Under the pieces are notes generated by a model, which made no database searches, was not told the origin of the DNA, and worked only from the letters and a program-made list of their open reading frames with translations. A stretch of 17,998 bases of DNA. Origin: Vulgatibacter sp035565615 (GTDB lineage: Bacteria > Myxococcota > Myxococcia > Myxococcales > Vulgatibacteraceae). This document shows positions 1 through 7,047 of the stretch, in pieces (within the stretch, counting starts at the first letter, position 1; each line of letters starts with the position of its first letter). The stretch spans positions 1 through 17,998 of the forward strand of contig DATMSB010000004.1 of NCBI GenBank assembly GCA_035565615.1, given 5' to 3'. The translations under genes were made by a program, and so were the position numbers.

Positions 1-449
1 GGGTGATCTACGATCCGGAGGCGGTCGCCCTGGAGGAGACCACCGAGGACTACGCGAAGGAGCGGCGCCGCCGGGTGCGGATCGCGGCGGGGAACTTCCA
101 GGCGCTGGGGCTCGTCGGCGGGCTGCTCGATCCGCGGCAGGGGTTCGCGTCCTTCGCGTTCTTCTCGCACAAGCTGCTGCGCTGGATGGCGCCGCTCTTC
201 CTGGTGGGGCTGCTCGCCTCCAGCGCGTGGCTCTTTCCGGAGCCGCTCTACGCCGCCGCCCTCGGCTTCCAGATCTGCTTCTACTGGCTCGCCGCGATCG
301 GCTGGGCCGTCCGGCTCCCCGGTGCGCTGGGCCGGCTCGCCTCGCTGGCGCGCTACTTCGTGGAGATGAACGTCGGCATGGCCCACGGATTCCTTCGATG
401 GATCGCAGGCACGCAGAAGGTCACCTGGCAGCGGACCGCCCGGGCGTGA
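1..449 (+). CDS. Glycosyltransferase family 2, C-terminal part (5' partial)
   Basis: The reading frame is open from the first complete codon (base 3) and ends in TGA at 447-449, so the gene enters from outside the window. The visible part starts with an acidic stretch followed by the Arg-rich segment RRRRVRIAAGNFQAL (about residues 21-35). That resembles the region that follows the catalytic domain in processive-type GT2 enzymes, where it leads into the C-terminal membrane helices. Two or three hydrophobic segments follow (about residues 60-78 and 83-103, with a weaker one near 120-135). The GT-A catalytic domain with its DxD motif would lie upstream. Family membership transfers a sugar from an activated donor to a polysaccharide or lipid acceptor at the inner membrane; the substrate cannot be told. 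A 139-bp gap without a clear terminator separates it from the next gene. The GTG at base 3 should not be taken as a real start. Confidence 0.7.
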   Translation, partial: VIYDPEAVALEETTEDYAKERRRRVRIAAGNFQALGLVGGLLDPRQGFASFAFFSHKLLRWMAPLFLVGLLASSAWLFPEPLYAAALGFQICFYWLAAIGWAVRLPGALGRLASLARYFVEMNVGMAHGFLRWIAGTQKVTWQRTARA

Positions 450-571
450 GCGGCGCGGGGCGCAGGCCGGCGGTGGCGATCCGTCGGTGCAGGGTCCGGG
501 CGGCCGCGTGCCGATCGGGGCGGGATCCGCGCCAGAGGCGGGATCTCCCGCTTGCGCGGCGCGGGGCGGTT

Positions 572-580
572 GAGGTGAGG
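572..580 (+). promoter_or_regulatory. Ribosome binding site of the amidohydrolase gene
   Basis: The purine-rich GAGGTGAGG ends 8 nt before the ATG at 589. This spacing favours ATG 589 over the in-frame GTG at 580, which would lie inside the Shine-Dalgarno sequence itself. Confidence 0.7.
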
Positions 581-588
581 TGCCGCCC

Positions 589-2151
589 ATGATCCTGCGC
601 GGACGAATCGTCACCCTCGAGCCCGGCGCCCCCGACGCCGTGGCGGTCGCCTTCGACGGAGGCCGCGTCGTCGCCGTGGGCGACCTGGCGGCGTGTGCGC
701 GGGCCCTCCCCGGAGCCCCCGTGCGGGATCTGGAGAGCGCCGTGGTCCTCCCGGGCCTCTGCGACGCCCACGGCCACCTCGCCGGGCTGGGGCAGGTGCG
801 CGCTCAGATCGACCTGCGCGGCACCACGTCCTGGGACGAGGTGGTGGAGCGGGTGGCGAAGGGCGCGCCGGAGGAGGGGTGGGTCGTGGGCTTCGGCTGG
901 GATCAGACCAGGTGGTCGCCGGCGGAATTCCCGAGGCACGAGCAGCTCTCGGCGGCGCTCCCCGACAGGCCGGTGGTCCTCTCCCGGATCGACGGGCACG
1001 CCCTCGTCACCAACGCCGCCGGGCTGCGCCTCGCGGGGATCGATCGGAACGTCGCGGATCCGGAGGGAGGCCGGATCGTCCGCGACGAGGCGGGAGCACC
1101 CACCGGCGTCCTGGTGGACGCCGCGATGGATCTGATCCAGCGCGCCATCCCCCCGCCGACCGATGGCGACCGGGAGCGCCTCTTGCTCGACGCCCTGCGG
1201 GCCTGCGCCGAGGTGGGGCTCACCGCGGTGCACGACGCGGGCATGGACGGCGCCTCACTGGCGATCGCGGAGCGCCTGGACGCCGAGGGGCGGCTGCCCC
1301 TGCGGGTGTACGCGATGGTGCACGGGCAGGAGGACGGCGCCCTAGAGCGCTGGCTCGAGCGCGGCCCCCACCGCGGCGACGGGCTCACGGTGCGGGCGGT
1401 GAAGCTCTACCTGGACGGCGCCCTGGGGAGCCGGGGGGCGAGGTTCTGCGAGCCTTACGACGACGACCCGGGCAACCGGGGCCTCGAGCTGATCCCCGCG
1501 GCGCGGCTGCGCGAGCTGCTGCCCCGGATCGATCGGGCGGGCTTCCAGATCGCCATGCACGCCATCGGCGACGCCGCCAACGCCCAGGCCCTCGACGCGC
1601 TGGAGGCGTGCGGGATCGGCCGCGCCTCCAGGCCGAGGATCGAGCACGCGCAGGTGCTGCGGCTCGCCGACGTCCCCCGCCTCGCGAGGATCGGCGCGAT
1701 CGCCTCGATGCAGCCCACCCATTGCACCGCCGACATGGCGTGGCTGCCGGCGCGGCTCGGCCCGACGCGCCTTCCCGGCGTCTCCGCCTGGCGGACCCTC
1801 GCCGACGCCGGCGTGCCGCTGGCGTTCGGGAGCGACTTCCCCATCGAGTCCCCCGACCCGCGCAAGGGGCTCTACGCCGCCATCACCCGCCAAGACGAGG
1901 CGGGCATGCCGCCGGGAGGCTTCTTCCCGGGCGAGCGGCTCGATCCGCTCGCGGCGCTCGCCGCGTTCACCGAGGGCGCGGCCTTCGCCGCGTTCGAGGA
2001 GGCCTCCGCCGGCCGGATCGCGATCGGGATGCGGGCCGACTTCACCGTGCTCGGCGTCGATCCGAGGACGGCGCCGCCGGACGAGATCCTGGAGGCGCCG
2101 ATCCTCGCCACCATCGTCGGAGGTCGCTTCGTCGTCGATCGCGCCGGTTGA
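589..2151 (+). CDS. YtcJ-like metal-dependent amidohydrolase
   Basis: This is a 520-residue enzyme of the amidohydrolase superfamily, close to the YtcJ/exoenzyme-regulatory branch. Such proteins hydrolyse amide or related C-N bonds with one or two metals in a TIM barrel; the substrate is not predictable here. Visible metal-site elements are the HxH of CDAHGH (H61, H63), the lysine of VKLYLDGALGSRGA (about K272), MHAIGDAAN (H324), RIEHAQ (H353) and FGSDFPIESPDP (D416). The N-terminal and C-terminal strands form the usual small beta-sandwich, including the terminal ADFTVLGVDP type repeat near residue 482. Length is normal for the family (about 520-560). There is no signal peptide, so it is probably cytoplasmic. 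Start ATG 589 was chosen over GTG 580 because of the Shine-Dalgarno at 572-580. The 185-bp gap to the helicase gene, which has its own promoter, suggests the two are not co-regulated. Confidence 0.9.
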   Translation: MILRGRIVTLEPGAPDAVAVAFDGGRVVAVGDLAACARALPGAPVRDLESAVVLPGLCDAHGHLAGLGQVRAQIDLRGTTSWDEVVERVAKGAPEEGWVVGFGWDQTRWSPAEFPRHEQLSAALPDRPVVLSRIDGHALVTNAAGLRLAGIDRNVADPEGGRIVRDEAGAPTGVLVDAAMDLIQRAIPPPTDGDRERLLLDALRACAEVGLTAVHDAGMDGASLAIAERLDAEGRLPLRVYAMVHGQEDGALERWLERGPHRGDGLTVRAVKLYLDGALGSRGARFCEPYDDDPGNRGLELIPAARLRELLPRIDRAGFQIAMHAIGDAANAQALDALEACGIGRASRPRIEHAQVLRLADVPRLARIGAIASMQPTHCTADMAWLPARLGPTRLPGVSAWRTLADAGVPLAFGSDFPIESPDPRKGLYAAITRQDEAGMPPGGFFPGERLDPLAALAAFTEGAAFAAFEEASAGRIAIGMRADFTVLGVDPRTAPPDEILEAPILATIVGGRFVVDRAG

Positions 2152-2280
2152 TCCCGCCGTCCGCCTCACCGAAAGGCGGTAGAGGCGGCGGCCCCGACGC
2201 GCTGGCGCCGAGGCCTCGAGCGCGTTCGCACGCGGTCGGGGGCCTCGCAGGCCGGAGACGCCGGAGCGGGCGGTCGGTCG

Positions 2281-2309
2281 TTGACGACTCGCCGGCGCGC
2301 ACGTATCGT
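2281..2309 (+). promoter_or_regulatory. Predicted sigma70-type promoter of the helicase gene
   Basis: TTGACG (2281-2286, 5/6 to consensus) and TATCGT (2304-2309, 4/6) are separated by exactly 17 bp. Transcription would start near 2316, giving a leader of only about 20 nt before ATG 2337. Confidence 0.55.
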
Positions 2310-2311
2310 CG

Positions 2312-2328
2312 GGGAACGCCCGTTCAGC
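2312..2328 (+). promoter_or_regulatory. Probable LexA box upstream of the helicase gene
   Basis: The 17-mer GGGAACGCCCGTTCAGC agrees at 15 of 17 positions with the Myxococcus-type LexA consensus as I recall it (CTRHAMRYBYGTTCAGS). It also contains the dyad GAAC-N4-GTTC, the core of the Bacillus-type SOS box. It overlaps the predicted transcription start of the promoter at 2281-2309, a position suited to repression. The consensus is recalled from memory, not looked up. Confidence 0.6.
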
Positions 2329-2336
2329 GCCTCCCC

Positions 2337-4466
2337 ATGACCGTCCGCCGCTACCGCCTCCAGGCGCCCGCGCCTGCGACCCTTCGGATCGACTACGCCT
2401 CCCAGCTCAACGCCGAGCAGCTCGCGGTGGTCGAGGCGCCGGCGGCGCCCGTGCTGGTGATCGCGGGCGCCGGCTCGGGCAAGACCCGCACCCTCGTCTA
2501 CCGGCTGGCCCGGATGCTGGAGAGCGGGATCGCGCCGGAGGAGATCCTCCTCCTCACCTTCACCAACCGGGCGGCGTGGGAGATGCTCGATCGGTCCGCC
2601 ACCCTGGTGACCGAGCTCCCCGGCGTGGACGTGCGGCGGATCGCGGGCGGCACCTTCCACTCGGTGGGGCACCGGATCCTGCGGGAGCACGCCGAGCGAT
2701 TGGGGTTCGAGCGCTCCTTCGGCGTCCTCGACCGGGAGGATCAGGCCGACCTCCTCGCCTCGTGCGCCGCCGAGCTCGGCGTGGTGGTGGCGGAGCGGCG
2801 CTTCCCCAAGGCGGACGTGGTCGCCAACCTCCTCTCCCTCTCCATCAACCTGCAGCGACCGCTGGCGGAGGTGATCGCCCGGCGCAAGCCCCAGTTCGGC
2901 CCCCTCACCGAGGCGATCGAGCGGGTGGCGGAGCGGTACGCCGAGCGGAAGCTCGAGCTCGACGTGATGGACTTCGACGACCTGCTGGTGCAGTGGAAGC
3001 GCCTGCTCGATCGGCACCCGCCGGTGCGAAAGGCGCTGCAGGATCGCTTCCGCTGCATCCTCGTCGACGAATACCAGGACACCAACCGGCTCCAGGGCGA
3101 GCTGGTCGATCGGCTCGCGGCCGTCCACCGCAACCTCACCGTGGTGGGCGACGACGCCCAGTCGATCTACTCCTTCCGCGGCGCCGACTTCTCCAACGTC
3201 CTCGAGTTCCCGGCGCGCTATCCGGAGTGTCAGATTCACAAGCTGACGGCAAACTATCGGTCCACCCCCGAGATCCTGGCGCTCGCCAACGCCAGCATCG
3301 CCCGCAACGTGCGGCAGTACCCCAAGGAGCTGCGCTCCGTCCGCGAGCCGGGCGGCGCGCTGCCCGCGCTGGTGCCGGCGCGGGACGCGGTGCAGCAGGC
3401 GGCGTTCATCGCCCAGCGGGTCCTGGAGCTGCGGGACGAGGGGATCCCCCTGCAGGAGATCGCGATCCTCTACCGGGCCCACGCGCAGTCGATGGAGATC
3501 CAGATCGAGCTCTCCCGCCGCGGGATCCCCTTCGTGGTGCGCAGCGGCGCGCGCTTCTTCCAGCAGGCCCACATAAAGGACGTCCTCGCGTTCCTGCGGG
3601 TGGCGTCCAACCCCGCCGACGAGCTCTCGTTCAAGCGGATGGTGCGGCTCTTCCCGGGCATCGGCTCCGGCTCGGCCGACGGGCTGTGGAGGGTCTTTCG
3701 CGAGGCCCGCTCCGCCGGCGCGTCCGTGGCGGAGGCGCTGCGCGACCCGAGCCTCGCGGCGCAGACGGTCCGCAAGGGGAGGGCGGGGTGGGAGCGGTGC
3801 CGCGGGATCCTCGAGGAGCTGATCGCGCCGCTCCTCCAGGCGTCGCCCTCCGAGTCGATCCACACCGTGCTCACCAAGGCGTACGAGGAGTACCTCTACT
3901 CTCAGTATCCAAACGCGGATACACGCCTGGAGGACCTCCGGCAGCTCGCCGACTACGCCCTCCAGTATCCGGACGTGGGCTCGTTCCTCGCCGAGGTCTC
4001 CCTCCTCACCGACCTCTCCGGCGAGGAGGGGACCCCCGCCACCGAGCCGGACGAGTTCCTCACCCTCTCCAGCGTCCACCAGGCCAAGGGCCTGGAGTGG
4101 CGCGCGGTCTTCGTGGTGTGGCTCGCAGACGGCAGCTTCCCGTCCGGCGCCTCCCTTCGCGACGCGGAAGGGGAGGAGGAGGAGCGCCGCTGCTTCTACG
4201 TGGCGATCACCCGCGCCCGGGACGAGCTCTACCTCACCTACCCGATGCTCTCCGCTCCCCGCGACGGCGAGCGCCTCATCCTCCGGCCGTCGCGCTTCCT
4301 CACCGAGCTCCCGGAGGGCGAGGTCTCCGTGGAGAAGTGGAGCCTCGACGAGGAGCCCCAGCCCTCGACCCTGGCGCCCCTGCCGCGACCCGCCGCGTTC
4401 CCCGGGCCCCCCGTCGCCGCGCTTCCGTCGCCCGACGCCGACCCCGACGACGACCTGGACGTCTGA
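2337..4466 (+). CDS. UvrD/PcrA-type superfamily 1A ATP-dependent DNA helicase
   Basis: This 709-residue protein has the complete SF1A helicase motif set: a Q-motif (LNAEQLAVV, 24-32), Walker A GAGSGKT (44-50), Ia LTFTNRA (about 74), Ib GTFHS (about 105), Walker B VDEYQDTN (D244, E245), III VGDDAQSIYSFRGAD (about 270-284), IV LTANYRS (about 303), V SVHQAKGLEW (about 579-588) and VI FYVAITRAR (to R628). Such enzymes translocate 3' to 5' on single-stranded DNA and act in nucleotide-excision and mismatch repair or in replication-fork clearance. Length fits UvrD/PcrA, but after motif VI the end is a short Pro-rich and acidic tail rather than a recognisable Tudor-like UvrD C-terminus. Assignment to UvrD, PcrA or Rep is therefore left open. 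ATG 2337 has no good Shine-Dalgarno but fits the promoter position and the start of conserved sequence. The LexA box at 2312-2328 suggests induction by DNA damage. Confidence 0.93.
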   Translation: MTVRRYRLQAPAPATLRIDYASQLNAEQLAVVEAPAAPVLVIAGAGSGKTRTLVYRLARMLESGIAPEEILLLTFTNRAAWEMLDRSATLVTELPGVDVRRIAGGTFHSVGHRILREHAERLGFERSFGVLDREDQADLLASCAAELGVVVAERRFPKADVVANLLSLSINLQRPLAEVIARRKPQFGPLTEAIERVAERYAERKLELDVMDFDDLLVQWKRLLDRHPPVRKALQDRFRCILVDEYQDTNRLQGELVDRLAAVHRNLTVVGDDAQSIYSFRGADFSNVLEFPARYPECQIHKLTANYRSTPEILALANASIARNVRQYPKELRSVREPGGALPALVPARDAVQQAAFIAQRVLELRDEGIPLQEIAILYRAHAQSMEIQIELSRRGIPFVVRSGARFFQQAHIKDVLAFLRVASNPADELSFKRMVRLFPGIGSGSADGLWRVFREARSAGASVAEALRDPSLAAQTVRKGRAGWERCRGILEELIAPLLQASPSESIHTVLTKAYEEYLYSQYPNADTRLEDLRQLADYALQYPDVGSFLAEVSLLTDLSGEEGTPATEPDEFLTLSSVHQAKGLEWRAVFVVWLADGSFPSGASLRDAEGEEEERRCFYVAITRARDELYLTYPMLSAPRDGERLILRPSRFLTELPEGEVSVEKWSLDEEPQPSTLAPLPRPAAFPGPPVAALPSPDADPDDDLDV

Positions 4467-4494
4467 ACCGGAGGCGGGGGAATCGTTCCACCCG

Positions 4495-4538
4495 GCGCGA
4501 AAAGGCGAAGGCCCCGATTCCTCGAGGAAATCGGGGCC
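4495..4538 (-). terminator. Intrinsic terminator of tRNA-Val
   Basis: A 10-bp perfect stem (GGCCCCGATT at 4510-4519 with AATCGGGGCC at 4529-4538) carries two further pairs beyond a bulged A and a TCGA loop. On the minus strand it is followed by TTCGCCTTTTCGC. It begins 5 nt past the tRNA CCA end. On the plus strand no T run follows, so it does not look like a terminator for the convergent helicase gene. Confidence 0.75.
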
Positions 4539-4543
4539 CGATC

Positions 4544-4618
4544 TGGTGGGCGATGCTGGTTTCGAACCAGCGACCCCCGCCGTGTGAAGACGGTGCTCTA
4601 CCGCTGAGCTAATCGCCC
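4544..4618 (-). tRNA. tRNA-Val (anticodon CAC)
   Basis: The reverse complement folds as a full cloverleaf: acceptor GGGCGAT with ATCGCCC, D stem GCTC/GAGC, anticodon stem CCGTC/GGCGG (with one G-U pair), loop TTCACAC with anticodon CAC, a 5-nt variable loop GGGTC, T stem GCTGG/CCAGC with loop TTCGAAA, and discriminator A. The 3' CCA is encoded (4544-4546). It reads the valine codon GUG, which is frequent in the surrounding GC-rich genes. It has its own promoter (4658-4686) and terminator (4495-4538), so it is a single-gene unit. Confidence 0.96.
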
Positions 4619-4657
4619 GCAATCGTTGCGGCGCCTCGGCCGACCGAAGCGCGGCGC

Positions 4658-4686
4658 AGTATGCGAATCCCCCCCCGGGGTGTCAA
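4658..4686 (-). promoter_or_regulatory. Promoter of tRNA-Val
   Basis: On the minus strand a perfect -35 TTGACA (4681-4686) is followed after 17 bp by CATACT (4658-4663, 4/6). The predicted start near 4650 leaves a leader of about 32 nt before the mature tRNA. The spacer holds a run of eight G's on the minus strand. A consensus -35 is expected for a stable RNA gene. Confidence 0.7.
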
Positions 4687-4714
4687 ACGAAAAGCGGGCA
4701 CCACGAGTCCCGCT
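4685..4714 (-). terminator. Intrinsic terminator of lexA
   Basis: On the minus strand AGCGGG (4709-4714) pairs with CCCGCT (4693-4698) around a 10-nt loop. The stem is followed directly by TTTCGTTT. It lies 63 nt after the lexA stop codon. The T tract overlaps the -35 box of the tRNA promoter by two bases, so one unit ends exactly where the next begins. Confidence 0.65.
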
Positions 4715-4777
4715 CGAAGGAGGGCCGGGCCACATCCATCGCGCGCGAGATTCCGGGCCATCGCGGGCGGGGCTCCC

Positions 4778-5524
4778 TCAGATCTGCCGGAACACTCCGA
4801 CCACCACGCCGACGATGTCGGCGGCGCGGGCGTCGCGGCCGTGGATGTAGATCGGCGCCAGGGCGGGGTTGGACGGCTGCAGCCGGATCCGGTCGCCCTC
4901 GGGGTAGAAGCGCTTCACCGTGGCCTCGCCCTCGATCATCGCCACCACGATCTCGCCGGTGCGCGCGGTGGGCTGGGAGCGGACGAAGACCAGATCTCCA
5001 TCGAGGATGCCATCGCCGATCATGGAGTCGCCCTGGATGCGCAGGGCGAAGATCCCCTCCTTGCTGCCCCGCCCCAGCAGCGACGGATCGATCCGCATGG
5101 TGGACTCGTGGTTCTCCTCCGCCAGGATCGGCGCGCCGGCCGCCACCCGGCCGAGGACCGGCACGTCCAGCAGATCGTCGGGGCCTCCCACCAGCCTCGG
5201 CGAGCCGATGGGGGAAGGGGGCCCGGAGCGGCCGCCCGCGAGCGCCCGCAGGGCCGGCGGCTCGCCCGCCGCCGGGATCCCCGGCTGCCGCACGCCGACG
5301 GTCTTCCACGCCACCCGGGTGGGCACCAGGGCGCGGCTCTTCATCTCCCCCCGCTCCAGGTAGCCCTTGCGCTCGAGGGCCTTGAGGTGATCGTTGACCC
5401 CGTTGGTCGAGCGGATCCCCATGGCCTGGCCGATCTCGCGGATGGTGGGAGGGAACCGCTCCTCCGCGATGTGCCGGACCACGTACTCGAGGATTGCGCG
5501 CTGCCGGTCGGTGAGCTGTTCCAT
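4778..5524 (-). CDS. lexA: LexA repressor (SOS response)
   Basis: LexA represses DNA-damage genes and cleaves itself when stimulated by RecA filaments. The 248-residue product has the LexA winged helix-turn-helix at residues 1-68 (TDRQRAILEYV; REIGQAMGIRSTNGVNDHLK) and the S24-type protease domain from about 120. The cleavage site is A129-G130 within GRVAAGAP, the nucleophile is S167 in QGDSMIGDGI and the general base is K204 in EATVKRFY. All required residues are present. The linker between the domains (about 70-120) is unusually long, Pro/Gly/Ala-rich and probably flexible; most LexA proteins have 200-230 residues. ATG 5524 has GGAG six nt upstream and matches the family start; the longer open frame upstream has no support. 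The gene is preceded by a promoter containing a LexA box, so it should be autoregulated. Confidence 0.97.
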   Translation of the reverse strand: MEQLTDRQRAILEYVVRHIAEERFPPTIREIGQAMGIRSTNGVNDHLKALERKGYLERGEMKSRALVPTRVAWKTVGVRQPGIPAAGEPPALRALAGGRSGPPSPIGSPRLVGGPDDLLDVPVLGRVAAGAPILAEENHESTMRIDPSLLGRGSKEGIFALRIQGDSMIGDGILDGDLVFVRSQPTARTGEIVVAMIEGEATVKRFYPEGDRIRLQPSNPALAPIYIHGRDARAADIVGVVVGVFRQI

Positions 5525-5562
5525 CTGGCGCTCCAGGAAGGCGGGTGGGATGGGTGAACGCA

Positions 5563-5592
5563 AGTATCGCTGAACGGACGAGCAGAAGTCAA
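5563..5592 (-). promoter_or_regulatory. lexA promoter
   Basis: On the minus strand TTGACT (5587-5592, 5/6) and GATACT (5563-5568, 4/6) are spaced by 18 bp. The predicted start near 5556 leaves about 31 nt to ATG 5524. The spacer is filled by the LexA box at 5569-5585. Confidence 0.65.
5569..5585 (-). promoter_or_regulatory. LexA box in the lexA promoter
   Basis: The minus-strand 17-mer CTGCTCGTCCGTTCAGC matches the recalled Myxococcus-type consensus CTRHAMRYBYGTTCAGS at 16 of 17 positions (the A at position 5 is T). It lies entirely between the -35 and -10 elements, so bound LexA would block RNA polymerase, as expected for autoregulation. Confidence 0.7.
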
Positions 5593-5666
5593 GGCGGGCG
5601 CTCGGCTGCCCGGGGTCCGGGGCCCGGCCCACGGACGGTGAACCGCAGCGCCCGCCGGCCCGAAGG

Positions 5667-5695
5667 TTGCCGATCCACCACATCCTCTGTATGTT
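5667..5695 (+). promoter_or_regulatory. Possible promoter of the MCE transport operon
   Basis: TTGCCG (5667-5672, 4/6) and TATGTT (5690-5695, 4/6) are 17 bp apart. A start near 5702 would exclude the in-frame starts at 5667 and 5691 and leaves TTG 5727 as the first usable start of the lipoprotein gene. Both hexamers are imperfect, so this is a suggestion. Confidence 0.4.
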
Positions 5696-5726
5696 CCACG
5701 CCTTATCCGCGATCGGTGCCTCTCCA

Positions 5727-6239
5727 TTGCGCTCCTCCCTCCTCCTCGCATCTCTCGCCGCCCTCGTCGCGATCGCCTCGTCCTGCGCCTCCACCGGGAC
5801 CTTCCGGGACGGCGTGTATTTGGGACGGGAAGCGAATTACCGGATCACCCCTTTGGCCTCGCCCTGGTCCCGGATCTTCTTCACGGGCAACGACCTCGCC
5901 TGGGAGGGGCCGCAGGGGCAGGTGGTGGCGGTCAACGGCGTCTGCTCGGGGCACGGCGATCCCAGCCTGAAGGTCCTCACCGATCACCTCCTCTTCGGCT
6001 TCGAGGATCGGGTGGTGGAGGCCAGGGACGAGCTCCGCCTCGCCGGGCGGGCCGCGCTGCGCACCCGCGCCTCCGCGACCCTGGACGGCGTACCGGTCGA
6101 GCTGGAGCTCACCGTCCTCAAGAAGGACGGCTGCGTCTACGACCTCACCTACACCGCGCCACCGGGCGGGTTCGATGCCGGGCTCGCGACCTACCGCGCG
6201 CTGGTGGAGAGCTTCGAGGCCCCCGGGAGACCCAGGTGA
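5727..6239 (+). CDS. Predicted lipoprotein, first gene of the MCE transport operon
   Basis: From TTG 5727 the 170-residue product begins with a compact lipoprotein signal: basic residue R2, a hydrophobic core (LLLASLAALVAIA) and a lipobox-like ASSC with Cys20. It should be exported and lipid-anchored. The mature part is small, probably beta-rich, and contains the segment LTVLKKDGCVYDLTY (about residues 130-144) and one other mature cysteine (GVCSGHGD). I recognise similar short lipoproteins beside mlaE genes in Myxococcota but know no function for them. In-frame alternatives are ATG 5691 and TTG 5667; both give a longer, less typical signal and overlap the possible promoter, and none of the three has a strong Shine-Dalgarno. 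The stop overlaps the start of the permease gene by 4 nt, so it is probably translationally coupled and works with the transporter. Confidence 0.75.
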   Translation: MRSSLLLASLAALVAIASSCASTGTFRDGVYLGREANYRITPLASPWSRIFFTGNDLAWEGPQGQVVAVNGVCSGHGDPSLKVLTDHLLFGFEDRVVEARDELRLAGRAALRTRASATLDGVPVELELTVLKKDGCVYDLTYTAPPGGFDAGLATYRALVESFEAPGRPR

Positions 6240-7045
6240 GCCAGGCCACCGCGCCCTCGGTCCCTCCGGCCGCGGCGCCCCCGTCCCCCTCGCGGGCGTG
6301 GCTCGTCGAGGCCGCGCGCCAGGTGGGCGGCGCCTCCCTGCTCACGGTCCGGGTCTTCACCCGGGGCTTCCGGCGGCCGTTCTCCCTGGCGCCGATCGTC
6401 TACCAGATCGAGCACATCGGCATCCGCTCGGTGACCATCGGCACGCTCACCTCGCTCTTCGCCGGAATGGTCCTGGCGATCCAGTTCGGCTACTTCCTGG
6501 AGAAGTTCGGCATCGCCTACACCATCGGCCGGGTGCTCTCCTTGTCGGTGTTCCGGGAGCTGGGTCCGGTGCTCACCGCGCTCACCGTGGGTGGAAGGGT
6601 GGGCTCGGGCATCGCGGCGGAGCTGGGATCCATGCAGGTGACCGAGCAGATCGATGCCATCCGGGCCCTCGGCGCCGATCCGGTGCGCAAGCTGGTGATG
6701 CCCCGGGTCGTCGCCGCGATGATCTGCGTGCCGATCATCACCGTCTTCGCCGATCTCGTCGGCGTCGGCGCCGGCGCGATCATGGCCAAGGCGAACTACG
6801 GGATCTCGTACGCGGCCTTCTACCGCGAGGCGGTGGGCGCGACGATGCTCAACGACTTCACCTCCGGGATCTTCAAGTCGGTGGTCTTCGGCCTCCTCAT
6901 CGCGATCGTGGGTTGCTACAAGGGCTTCAACACCCGCGGCGGCACCGAGGGCGTGGGCCGCGCCACCACCGAGACCGTCGCCATCTCCGCCGTGGGCGTG
7001 CTGGTGGCCGACTTCATCCTCACCAAGCTGCTCCTCTCCCTCTGA
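6236..7045 (+). CDS. mlaE: MlaE/YrbE-type ABC transporter permease
   Basis: This 269-residue inner-membrane permease belongs to the MlaE family (DUF140), the membrane subunit of MCE lipid transporters that move phospholipids between inner and outer membrane. Diagnostic segments are FRELGPVLTALTVGGR (about 106-121), GSGIAAELGSM (123-133) and TEQIDAIRALGADP (136-149). About five hydrophobic helices follow the amphipathic N-terminal segment. A Pro/Ala-rich stretch of about 20 residues precedes the conserved region and is an extension relative to E. coli MlaE (260 residues). GTG 6236 overlaps the preceding TGA (GTGA) and has GGGAGA about 7 nt upstream. It pairs with the ATPase gene 2 nt downstream. 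Confidence 0.93.
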   Translation: MSQATAPSVPPAAAPPSPSRAWLVEAARQVGGASLLTVRVFTRGFRRPFSLAPIVYQIEHIGIRSVTIGTLTSLFAGMVLAIQFGYFLEKFGIAYTIGRVLSLSVFRELGPVLTALTVGGRVGSGIAAELGSMQVTEQIDAIRALGADPVRKLVMPRVVAAMICVPIITVFADLVGVGAGAIMAKANYGISYAAFYREAVGATMLNDFTSGIFKSVVFGLLIAIVGCYKGFNTRGGTEGVGRATTETVAISAVGVLVADFILTKLLLSL

Positions 7046-7047
7046 TC

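Noticed and set aside
538..551. GCGGGA/TCCCGC palindrome upstream of the amidohydrolase gene
   Set aside because: A short stem with almost no loop and no adjacent promoter element; probably chance.
2161..2179. Hairpin CCGCCT/AGGCGG after the amidohydrolase gene as a terminator
   Set aside because: The stem has only 6 bp and no T tract follows on either strand, so it cannot be called an intrinsic terminator.
2166..4622. An 818-codon minus-strand frame opposite the helicase
   Set aside because: All seven helicase motifs lie on the plus strand; this frame also runs through the tRNA and its terminator.
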